DNA from: Sympetrum striolatum
Lineage: Eukaryota > Arthropoda > Insecta > Odonata > Libellulidae
DNA length: 64,000 bases
Assembly (NCBI GenBank): GCA_947579665.1
Contig: OX388351.1
Coordinates: forward strand, 1,178,001 to 1,242,000
Reading direction: 5' to 3'
The notes below the pieces were generated by a model. It saw nothing but the letters and a program-made list of their open reading frames with translations. It searched no databases and was not told the DNA's origin. Numbering within the stretch: the first letter of the stretch is position 1; every line of letters starts with the position of its first letter. This document shows, in pieces, positions 36,714-46,885 of the stretch. A program made the position numbers and the translations under genes.

Positions 36714-39700
36714 GAGGGCGTCGTGGAAGCGGAGGAATCCTTATTCATTCAATTGCTCATTCGGTTAGAGTCGATTTATCACCGCTTCGGAAAACCGCGT
36801 CACCTCTCATCTTCGTCATTATTATTAAATCAAATCCCGGAATAATAAAATTAAATCCCGTGGCATTCCCATGCCCTACCACTAATTCTTTCCCCTGTAA
36901 CAATTCCTACTGTAGAATAGACATTTTGACGCGTTGAGATGATAACTTCCCGAGTATCGATTTCCGTTGTCAAGGAAAAGAAACGCGCATGTGAAAGACA
37001 TTCTGAACTTGATTAATCTCGGCCTGCGGAATCGGTTCCCCTGTTTTTCTCCTTTCAAAATCCAGCTTCTTGTCCATCATCAATCATCTTATATGAAATC
37101 GGATTTTCTTTGCGGCCCATTCCGGCGAGGAATTTTCACAAGCCATTTACCACCAGAACTCGAGGATTCAAATCAGGTGAGCGAAGTTAGCCAACTTAGT
37201 TGAACATACTAATTAACCAGAGCATTAAAATTTCCAGGAACATTTTTCTGAACCATTTGCTCTGAGAATATTTACGCAATGATAAATTACAGTAAAAATG
37301 GTAAAAAAGAGGCAATTAAAAAAAATTCTTAAAATACAAATTTTTATTATCTCATGGTAAAGTTGCAGATACCTAAACCAATTTTATTTGCTAGTTCTAC
37401 TTTATTCGTACTTATCCTTCTTGACTGCAAGAATAAGGGTAAAACCAGACAAAAGCGGAAGGGGGTTTAACGTTAAAAAACGAGGACTGTTTCCCCCTAA
37501 TGTCGACGCCTGGCAACCCCAGCAACAGTAAACAATAATTTTATGAAACAACTATTCTTGAAAATTACTAAATAAGAACGCTACAATTCTCATCATATAC
37601 GTATCGTGCGTATGACATCAGTTTTTTTTTCGGTCAAAATAAAAACCATTCACCAGCCATATTTAGGTGATATAATACAAACACCAAGGTGTCCACGTTG
37701 GTGTAGGTTATAAAGTTTGTTTGCCAATAAAAAAAAGGGTCAAGAAGACTTAAGAGAACTTAACACAAAAATTTGGATTCAATTGGGGAGAAAATCAAAA
37801 ACAAAAATTTAATTTCATACTTGAACACTCCGCAATTTCATGATCACTAAACACATTGTATAGATTCCGTCGCAGATATATTTAATGAACGCAGCCACAG
37901 CTTAGCCACCTCAACCGTTAGCTCACGCATATATTAGCAATTATTAGTTTCCAACTCCCAACACTTTACAACGCAACAACCGTCAACCGCATAATATTAG
38001 CTTCAGGGTTAGTATATTAATTTCTCCGAGAAAACAGGACAAGTCGTTATTATTAAACTTCTATACAAGAATTAATATATGTGAGACGCAGCTTCCTTTG
38101 AAGTAACTTTATGGAGTGTAATTAATTTTGAGCGGAGATGAAAATTTTCATAAACCATTCATCTTGAATAGGATTTTCAATCTAATGCTAATATTTATGA
38201 TAATACTTAGCATAAAGACATTATGCTATATTTATTAACAACTAAAAAGGCTTTAAAACAAAAATGTAAAATCCAGAACTTTAATAAATACGCAGAAGTT
38301 TATATGGAAGGTCTTTATCCTCAAACCAAATTTTATTCTGTAGAGTACGATACCAAACGTAGAGTCTGACCTAATTCCTGGATATAAGTACTTCTTGCAG
38401 AAATTCCGTACGCTGTGGTACTACTAAAACGTAACCGGACTCACGGTCGCGAATGGACTAAACCCGTCCCACAGGAAGAGTACTACTCCCAAGATCTGGG
38501 GGCCGCATGGTTGTGACTGATGGCCGCGGGACGCAAATTAAAAGTGAAAAACATAATTAATTTTGCCATGAAATACTTATTCAAAGATAGTAATACGAGT
38601 AAAAAATGTATCATTCACATGCTTTTCACATTTAAGCGGATTTAAATTCTATATTAAAAATTGTTGAATTTTTACAAACGTCCTCCACTAACTATGAAAA
38701 TGTCGAAACTCAAATATTCACCAAGGAGATACGGTTCGAGCAAATTTTGTGATGATGTTATTCTTAGATAAGTTTTCAAGGATAATTAATTTTTGTTAAC
38801 TGGAATACTTCCAAATAATCATTGTGTCCCTAGAATGTACTACAGTGCTACAGTACTACATACTAATACATTGTGCCGCATATTCTCTGCTAATCTGATT
38901 TTGTCTCTCAATAGAGTTACCAGAAGAGGATTTCATGTCATTACCGCCATGATAAAGACTGATAAATGAAAGATACATTTTCCTCTTTCCTGCAACAGAT
39001 GACAAGTGATAAAATATTCTATTCACCAAGATGTAGTAGCAAGAAAAAGAGGATTCCAACATTGTAAGATAGACATGGAAACTTATCGAAATAAGTACAA
39101 TTGTACGGCAGAAATACAATAATAAACGCATTCGGAAGATTACTTGGTCACAAGCCCCTGGAATATCGAGCGATGAATATTTCTTCATGTTTAATTCTCA
39201 ATCAATTGACGGAACGAAAAAACAGCTTAAAAAATCGCCCTGGAACCAATTTAATCGGAGCCCTAAACTTAATTTCCGCTGCTCATTCTTTCGCTCAAAC
39301 CCTGGGAGAATTTACCGAATCTGCTCCGCCAATCGCCGAGCAGGTTACCGATTTAAATCGATTTGGACACAGAAATAATTCCCCGCTCTGTTTCCGATCC
39401 CGAAGCTCGCGCAGAGACGCCTCCGGATCACTTTTCAATCTAATTTTCCCTGGAATCCGTTCATTGCGGGGATGCATTAATTCATCTTTAACGTCGCCGT
39501 CCGTCCCGATGATAGTCGTCCGGGTGAATCTCGCGCGATTTACGAGATTCTCGCGTTCTCCGAGAGTCTTAAATCTCCCGTGGATCTTTACGCCGTTTGA
39601 CCGAAAAGGAGGAAAATAGGTGAAGGGAAATTAGAATAAATTTATTGGGTCCATGAGGTTATAAAGGGTGAAGTCTTAATTTCATTAGGGAGGGATGCGC

Positions 39701-40785
39701 GAATGCCAAACCTTGGGGGTCGTGGGTAAACCACTTTTTGGACTTTTTAACAACCGCGAAAGAGTGTGGGCGGTGGGTTGACAAATTCGGGCTCAAACCC
39801 AATTCGGAGATTAGCAGGAGAATCAAAGGGTTTAATGGAAGAGATATATTGGATGGTGTTTTGGCCATCATGTGCTGGCTCTGCAGCCTGCTGAAATGGA
39901 TCACTTTCCTCCTTAAAGGGACTGAGGCATAATATTTGATGAAGTAAAGATATTGGAATTGAATGAAATTCAATGAAGTAATGCAAAAGTTGTTAATTTT
40001 AAATTGGACTCCTTTATCTTTGGATTGACAGAATGAAAGAGATATGCTGGAAGTGGTTGTGGAGGGACGAGACAGATAAAATGGTGGCTGACTGAATGGG
40101 GAGTGTATGTTAACATGGGAGATGTTGCGTATTAAGTGTTTGAAGGTAATTTCAAAAGGAAAAAGACAGAGGCAAAGAGAACATTTAAGATATGATGCAG
40201 AGGATGAGTATATTTAATAGCAGTATTAGAGTATTAAAGAGAATTGTAGGGATCGCGATTCTAGGGATAGGTTACAGACTTTCGTATATTGTATCTGACA
40301 CCAAGTGAACTATAAAAATGAGGACCACTATCGCAAACTAATATCAACTTCGAACTTGGACCTAACAATGTATGACTGGCAAAACATACTAAATCGAAGA
40401 CTATAACCCAGATAAAAATTAATTAAGTAACGACTTTTAAATCAAAATGAAATCAATGCATTGAACATAACAGCGACCAAAGTTACGCATTGATAAGTAA
40501 AATCTATGCTTTCGACCATATTTTTCCAACGGACTGACTTATCCTTTTGGTATAGAAATTCAAAATAATTCAATCTAATAAAGTGAATTCAAAAGTAGAG
40601 CAAAGAATCAAATTCAATGTAAATAAAGAATTAGATAGACGAATTAGAGCTTTTATTGTTATTTTTAAGTATTTTGTAAACTTATTTTCAAATGAAATAA
40701 TTAAAACTTCATTTTTCAACATTTGAATGGGAAGTTGGATTATTTCAGCGACTAAGTTATGTGTTATTTAATCCATTTTTAAGAC
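36714..40785. other. noncoding stretch with a GC-richer patch at 39.2-39.6 kb
   Basis: The longest frame of the window (172 codons, 39101-39619, plus strand) lies in the GC-richer patch. It shows no motif, is matched by an antisense frame, and is flanked by AT-rich DNA, so I do not call it a gene. A small hairpin GAATCTCG...CGAGATTC lies at 39526-39550. Nothing else was recognised. Confidence 0.45.
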
Positions 40786-41008
40786 GTACTATTATATAAA
40801 AGAAGCAAATTGACATAATATGACATAAAATGCATAGCATCATCTTCAGGTGAAGATGATGCTATGCATCGAAACCCTGGGTCGTCTGTAACAATTTCTT
40901 CTGTGGTAGTAGTATAAATGAATCTATTCCTTGTCAATTTGCTTCTTTTGTCATGGAATACCACCAAGTAAAACCTCATTTAGTCCAATTTATTTGTACT
41001 ATTATATA
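40786..41008. mobile_element. foldback element with 13-bp direct repeats
   Basis: The direct repeats GTACTATTATATA at 40786-40798 and 40996-41008 look like a target-site duplication. Inside, AAAAGAAGCAAATTGACA (40798-40815) and its exact reverse complement (40932-40949) form 18-bp arms. Between them is a perfect 40-base palindrome at 40830-40869 (19-bp arms, GG loop). Right of the palindrome the sequence continues CGAAACCCTGGGTCG. A duplication of this length suggests retro-type insertion. The GATGATG-N8-CGAAAC order recalls small hammerhead-bearing retroelements linked to Penelope-like elements, but the exact ribozyme core is not present. The class is therefore open. Confidence 0.6.
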
Positions 41009-42929
41009 ATTATTATGCATAAATTATTAATGCAAGTAGCAAGCTTACAAACTATCTTATATTCGATAAATCTGAGGAAGAAGGTTGTACCACAATTCAA
41101 TACAAATAATAAAATAGAATCAAGCACATATTTAGCTGCGGAGCGGAGGGGAAGTGTTATGGTCTGAATTAAAGCTTTGAATTTACTCCTCTTCGATGTT
41201 AAAGGAAATAAAACATAAATAAAGGTGCTCATGATGAATGAATGCCATCAAATTTGATCCGACGCCATCATCTTTAAAGCGTCGAGATGCTCAAAAGAAG
41301 TGTACATAACGCGGGCGAACAAAAGGAAGAAAGTGTAGCAGAGGAGAACGAGATGAATAATGAAGAGAGCATAAAGGAAAGGGAAAGTGAATCGAAATGG
41401 AGAGTGACAAGACTAAACCCTTTTCACAGTCAGCATGACAAACATTCGGGACGAGGTTTGCTATTAAAACGATTTCTGAAGGGAACGAAGCGAGAAAGCA
41501 AATTCAGCGTCTTTTCGTAATTTGGATTATCCACTCGCAAAACGCCGCAGTTTTCCTCGTCTTTGGAGCGTCTTTCACTGAAAACAAGTTTAATCGCGTT
41601 ATCCTCCGATGGAAAAATTACTCCCCTGTCGTCCCAGCGCTTTCCCGGGCGTCCTTTCTGTGTATCCGCTGTTGATGAGGAATGAAGGATTGGAGGCGTG
41701 GGAGGATATCGATGATAGAGACGATCGAAGCGATGAAAAGTGGGAATGAACTGCTTTCACCGAGAAATGTGTTCTTCCCCCACATTCCTAATCTGTGAGG
41801 AAAAAAATGAGTGCGAGCCTTAATTACTTCTATTGAGAAGCCAAAGCGCTTCCACTAACATGTTGCAGCAACGGAATAAATTTCAATTTTCCAATAGTAT
41901 TTGGAAGAGGATTCTCGCTTACAATTGTCTCAGTCCTGTTAGTGTCTGCGATACTATGTCTAAGTTGCAGGAGTAGCGTTTTAAGTTAAGCAATTGGTGA
42001 GTAATGTCATCCATTTTGATCACATTGTATTGCTGTATACATTTTAAATAAAATGCATTATAATATTCTCTGAAAGATGTTATCTATCGGGTCATTGTGC
42101 ATCAAACACGCCCACCTGGTCCACTGACAGCATTCTGCATCTTTGAGGAAAAAAGAAGAACTTTATTCATTATCTTACCTAAAAATGTTGTCTTGCCTAA
42201 AATAAAAGACGACGCAACATTTCTAGTGTTTCAGAAAGTAATTCCCAATATACTCCTGCTGATGAAAATTTCTACTCTACTGAGTTATACTCTACTCTAC
42301 TAAGTTCATTTGCATCCTTGAATTAGAAAAATCATAAAAAAAGAAAGAAGTTCTATCAAAGAATTTCACGACAACTCAGTGAGCGTCGCTCATAAGTTTA
42401 CCATTGCAGGACAGGAATCTTTAGAAGATGAGAAATTTTAAAAAGGCTTTACGTACATAATGAATCGAATAAACTACCTTCTTGTATGCAATTGGTTGTA
42501 TACGTTCTCCATGCTACATGCAGCGTCGTAATAGAGTGACAAACATCAGGGAAATAGATACAATATCAAGTCGCTCAGAATTTCGTTTATTCGAGATTCT
42601 AATGATACCTACGTGAATGCATTCAACTAAGTAAATAGTAATGACACTTCCAAATCCTTCTACAAAAGTGTGGCTCGTAAGGTAGATATCTAGATTCTCA
42701 CAGATATTAAGGATCCCGATAGTCAATTTTGTGAGTATGCTTCGAAATATGAATGAAAATTGGCCGCAATGAATTCTAGTGTAAAAATGAAAAGGAAAGA
42801 AATGGGTCGGAAATAATTGTCCAAAAAAACGGTAATTTGAATCAAAAGTTTTAGTATAGCGATTATTCTCGGAGGTCCGATGTCCGAAGCAAATTCCGAC
42901 TTATTCTGTCCACTCCATTGGAGGAACCT
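41009..42929. other. noncoding stretch
   Basis: The plus strand is purine-rich at about 41290-41400, which generates a Glu/Lys/Ser-rich 77-codon frame by composition alone. There is a GC-richer patch at 41530-41720. No gene was recognised. Confidence 0.5.
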
Positions 42930-42937
42930 CCCCACAC
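42930..42937. repeat. 8-bp target duplication CCCCACAC, left
   Basis: Exactly repeated at 43250-43257 on the other side of the hAT MITE. Confidence 0.92.
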
Positions 42938-43249
42938 TAGAGGTCTGCATGGGCCAGGCTCGGGCCCACGGAAAATTCGGTAAGTAGAGAATTACTCGTT
43001 CTTAAAGAGCGTTAGTTTCTTGCTTAGCAGCAAAAGCCTCTTAAAGTTGTAACGCAATGCTTAAACAAAATTCTCGGTCTTCGTGAAGGGTTAAAATAAT
43101 GTATTTGTTCAAATTTCACAACAATTTATTGCAGGGCGATATATGGAAAGTTCGGGCTCGGTTCGGGCTTGAGAACGAAACGTTCGGGCCGGGCTCAACG
43201 ACGAACGGGCCGGGCTCGGGCTGAATTTATGGGCCCATGCAGAGCTCTA
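42938..43249. mobile_element. hAT-type MITE (312 bp)
   Basis: The left end TAGAGGTCTGCATGGGCC and the right end, minus strand TAGAGCTCTGCATGGGCC, are 18-base inverted repeats with one mismatch. A perfect 8-bp duplication, CCCCACAC, flanks them. Eight-base duplications and CAGAG/TAGAG-type tips are the hAT signature. The interior is GC-rich at both ends with repeated GGGCTCGGG and CGGGCCGGGCTC words and AT-rich in the middle. It has no coding capacity, so movement would depend on a hAT transposase made elsewhere. The perfect duplication suggests a fairly young insertion. Confidence 0.93.
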
Positions 43250-43257
43250 CCCCACAC
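43250..43257. repeat. 8-bp target duplication CCCCACAC, right
   Basis: Identical to 42930-42937. Confidence 0.92.
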
Positions 43258-44766
43258 ACGACCAATGGCAACCTTGCTTTTAATCTTGATGCCTATCAGC
43301 CCGCGTTCGTTTTACTAGCTGCGTAGATTCAAATGGTTGCTGTAATACTCAATTGCAAATCACATTCAATGGACGACTATCTTTATTCTTATAAGCTACT
43401 GGCGAGGGTTCTTTCCTTACAAGCAGTCATCACGTTTCAGGCTTCAGCAATTCCTTTACGGGTAATACAAGGTACACATCAAGTTTGGCTTCGTGTCAGT
43501 TTGATATCGAAGATTTACAAAAGGTGCGACTAGATTACAAACTTCCTGTATAATTAGTCAAATGAATAGCGTAATCTTTATTAGACGAATAAAAATTATA
43601 CTATACGTGGAATGAGGACTGAGTTTATCAAAATGTGTGCGCTTTAAAAATAAAATATTTAATGTATTCTGGCAGTTTAGATAAGTAAACATTTGACATA
43701 TCCTTACGTTTAGTACGAAGATATGAATAAAAGAAGAAAGAAATAATTTGCCTAAACTCTGACACTGTTTTTGAGCATTTGGTTTCAACTAGTAATAAGA
43801 AGAACATTTGAGTTATTTCGAGTTCTGGCAAGATCTCTCTTCTTTCCAAATTCGATCAACGACAATCTCAACACTCTTTTACTATCACGTGGCTGATTCA
43901 TTATTGTTTAAAGAGCAAATGACGACGCAATGCGTTAGAAACCGTAATTTAAAGGTGAGTTATGAGATATGCGGGATGGAGTTTATATGCCGAAAGCTAT
44001 AATATTGACAATGAAAGACTGTAAACTTCAACAGACTTATTTTGACACGATTGGTACCTAGATAATTATCATATACTATCATAATTTTCATATTTATTTC
44101 AAGCTGAGGTATAGCTGTTTACAGAAACAAACAAACCTATCACATCTATACGTCAAGTAATACGTAGTAGTGAAGACGAAAAGTGGCAGCCCAGCTACTT
44201 TCCCCCTCTAACTTCCATCTTTGACAGCCCATCCTCGGCCATATCTGAAATTTCCCTTTCCTTCATAAGATAACTGGAGAGGGAGAGAGAGATGGATCTC
44301 GGAATTCAATTACCCGTGGAAATGCTTTTCATCAACCCTTCTAACCTTACTCCCACTTCAACGGGCGAAAGTGCGAGGGCTTCATGACGCAGCTAGCGAC
44401 ACTCTGCCCCCCTCCTTTTTCATAGCGGTGGATGGAGTTGAAACTACCCCCCTTCGCAACTAGAGAGAATATTTGCGTGTTTGCGAGATGTAGTAAGTAG
44501 GTGGAGTGAATAAAGATGGGAATTAGATGTGCTCCATTTCCTGTTCTGAAAGCCTTTTTTCTTATACTACTTCACCGTTCAATTACTTGAAGGGGAAGGC
44601 AAAAATGTAGAGCTAGAGAAAGTAGAATATTTCGCAAATTGTGCGGCTGATTGTCGAAGAGATGGTTTGAGATAATAGTTCGCGGGGATATTTGAGATTT
44701 GGGTCATTTTAATGAATATGCAAACCGTAAAAGGTTTCTATTCTGTGGGTAATCATTAGAGTATAA
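43258..44766. other. noncoding stretch with GC-richer patch at 44.16-44.50 kb
   Basis: The patch contains GGAGAGGGAGAGAGAGATGG at about 44277, a GAGA-factor-like tract, and several C-rich runs. It could be regulatory. Elsewhere there is nothing recognisable. Confidence 0.4.
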
Positions 44767-45032
44767 ATGAAACTGTACAGAAGGAAAGTTTACAGGTTAG
44801 GAAGCTCATACAACGCTTATTCAGGCAAGACAGCATGGGCAGATATTAAGAGAAGAATTATAGACCCCATATATTTAAGCAGGAATGACCATGGTTATAA
44901 AATTGAACCTCCCTCTCAAAGGACTAATATTGCTAAATTCTCATTCCCAAATAGAATCAATGGAACACTCTCCCTGCAGTTATATTTGAGCCATTTCCTT
45001 CCCAAGTGCGTGCCTTCAAGGCGAAGTTAAAT
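44767..45032 (+). mobile_element. LINE, C-terminal end of reverse transcriptase ORF
   Basis: The frame gives KVYRLGSSYNAYSGKTAWAD, then YLSRNDHGYKIEPPSQRTN and IAKFSFPNRI. After loss of one base at about 44960 the next frame continues WNTLPAVIFEPFPSQ and VRAFKAKLNKL, with a stop at 45030-45032. The series SRNDH-KI--QRT-I-KFSF-NR-I-WN-LP is a well-known C-terminal block of arthropod non-LTR retrotransposons. Only the last 85 or so residues remain. The element continues into its 3' untranslated region and (TAA)n tail (next entry). Confidence 0.88.
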
Positions 45033-45340
45033 AAATTGTAATAGCTGTTAATATAATTCTGTTAATGTTTTTATTTAATGGGATGGGATAACATTTGTAA
45101 ATTTTGTATTATATATATGTCTTGACTTCTGTCAGAGGGAGGTTTTCCTAGGGGTTTCCCTCCCTCCAAATGCCTGACTGGTATATTGTTTATCCCTCAA
45201 TTGATATTTATATTGACTATCTATATATTGCTTGACCATGTACGACTGTATGAATGTATGTTTGTATTTTATGTAATGTCCAACCACTGCCACCAGATTT
45301 ATAATCTACTTGTAGTGTTAATGTAATAATAATAATAATA
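45033..45340 (+). mobile_element. 3' untranslated region and (TAA)n tail of the LINE
   Basis: About 300 bases follow the LINE stop codon and finish in TAATAATAATAATAATA at 45323-45340. Ending in a short TAA or similar repeat instead of poly(A) is common in CR1- and I-group LINEs. The segment includes a CCTCCCTCC/GGGAGGTTTTCCTAGGGG pyrimidine-purine pair near 45138-45167 that could fold. Confidence 0.65.
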
Positions 45341-46548
45341 CGTATTTGATCTGTGAATTACAAATATTCATTGTATAGCAGAATATTAACAAGCCAAAGT
45401 TACCTGTAAATCAGTAATGTAATGATCATGGTGCTATTTTTGGGGAGATTATGCATTATAGTATGTACATTGGTCCTCAATGGGATGTTTTGATTGATTA
45501 AATAATACTAAATATAATAATCTTATTCATTTGTCAATTTTATTCATTTGCACACAATACATTTTTTCTTTGTCCTAAAATTACTCTTAGGATATGAGAA
45601 ATCATTCCTAAAATAAACACAAAATGAAAGACACCAAAATAATAAATAAGTATAGAAGATGGATAGAGAAAGACAAGGATGAAGATGGCCTTGAGGCACT
45701 TGAGAGGCTGAAAATCCAAAAACGCTTTTCACGCGGTGAGTATAGATGGCGCCTGAAGCCCGTACACGGAAACACACTACACTGAAATAGAATAAATAGA
45801 AATGGACCAGTTTTTTGTCCTCCGAGTGTTAAAATTTTAAATGTAGAGAACCAGTGCATTTCCCCGAATGATGAGGTAACGAAGATCACGTTCCACGTTT
45901 TATAATTATCTCCTCTACGGTTGTATTACATAAAATATAAGTGAAACGATAGCAAAAATTCATAAATATTTCCACTATATATTCGTATTAGTATAACTCA
46001 ATGGTGGTATTTTTGTCAGGTATCGAACCGTAATCTTTCTAGTTCTGGTTTTCACTCCGATTTATAGAAAAATAACTAGTAAAAATAGACTGCAACCGAC
46101 TCTAAATCACAAGACCAGCTTCTTTCCGTCCGTAAAGTAATATACTCAATCAATGGAAGCTTTATAATTTATATCTTGTAATAACATTAGAAAATTTAAC
46201 TAAAAATTCCTTTCGAAATATAAGAAATTCAATGGCCAACATTTTATGCATCGAAAACTGCAGAACAATCCTTTCAAGAAGATGGGAGTCGCTGCCAAAC
46301 ACGTAAACTAATTATCCATTAAAACGTAATTAACACGGTATCCTAGGATCCGAATCGGAACGGGGTAAAAAAATACTCCTGACTTCAGTTCAATAAATTT
46401 TTAATGAAAACTAAAGGAATATGTAGTAGTGGATAAGAAATCTTCTACTTTACGGTTGTCAGATTTCAGTTCAGTTCAGATTTCATGAATCCAGGAAAAT
46501 TCCCAACCAAAGTCTGGAAATGGCTTGTGAAAACATTTTTGCAGGTTA
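45341..46548. other. AT-rich noncoding stretch
   Basis: Minus-strand frames at 45544-45889 are Phe/Ser/Leu-rich products of composition. No gene or element was recognised. Confidence 0.5.
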
Positions 46549-46556
46549 GTCTAGAT
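46549..46556. repeat. 8-bp target duplication GTCTAGAT, left
   Basis: Matches ATCTAGAT at 46878-46885 at seven of eight positions. Confidence 0.8.
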
Positions 46557-46877
46557 CGAGGGTGGCGAACCTATGGCACGCGTGCCCTAAGTGACACGCG
46601 AGAGCATTTTATCGTCACGCAAAACTCCTACGACATGATCCTTTTTAGGATTATTCAATTAATAAATGAAGCTCCACAGTAAATTAGTTTGGATCCTGTT
46701 TATAAGTATAATAGCAAACGACTATTTAAGTCTTATAAAAGTTCTTAATCGCATCGTTGACATTAAAAAAAATAATAACATCACAATCTCACAGTATGGC
46801 TCGGCACTTCATTCCCACGCAAGTCCTTAATATTCATCAAATATGGCACTCTAGCCGCAGAAGGTTCGCCAACCCTG
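46557..46877. mobile_element. hAT (Charlie-like) MITE (321 bp)
   Basis: The left tip reads CGAGGGTGGCGAACC and the right tip, on the minus strand, reads CAGGGTTGGCGAACC. The latter is the classic CAGGG-TTGGCGAACC end of many hAT elements. Just inside the left tip is TATGGCACGCGTGCC, a palindromic GGCACGCGTGCC block frequent in this group. Flanking 8-bp repeats differ at one base. The interior is AT-rich and has no transposase frame. It is more decayed than the MITE at 42938. Confidence 0.88.
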
Positions 46878-46885
46878 ATCTAGAT
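46878..46885. repeat. 8-bp target duplication ATCTAGAT, right
   Basis: Partner of 46549-46556, with one substitution. Confidence 0.8.

Noticed and set aside
39101..39619. 172-codon plus-strand frame, the longest in the window
   Set aside because: No motif or plausible domain. The N-terminal third lies in AT-rich DNA and the rest in a GC-rich patch, where stops are rarer. An antisense frame overlaps it and there is no polyadenylation or splice context.
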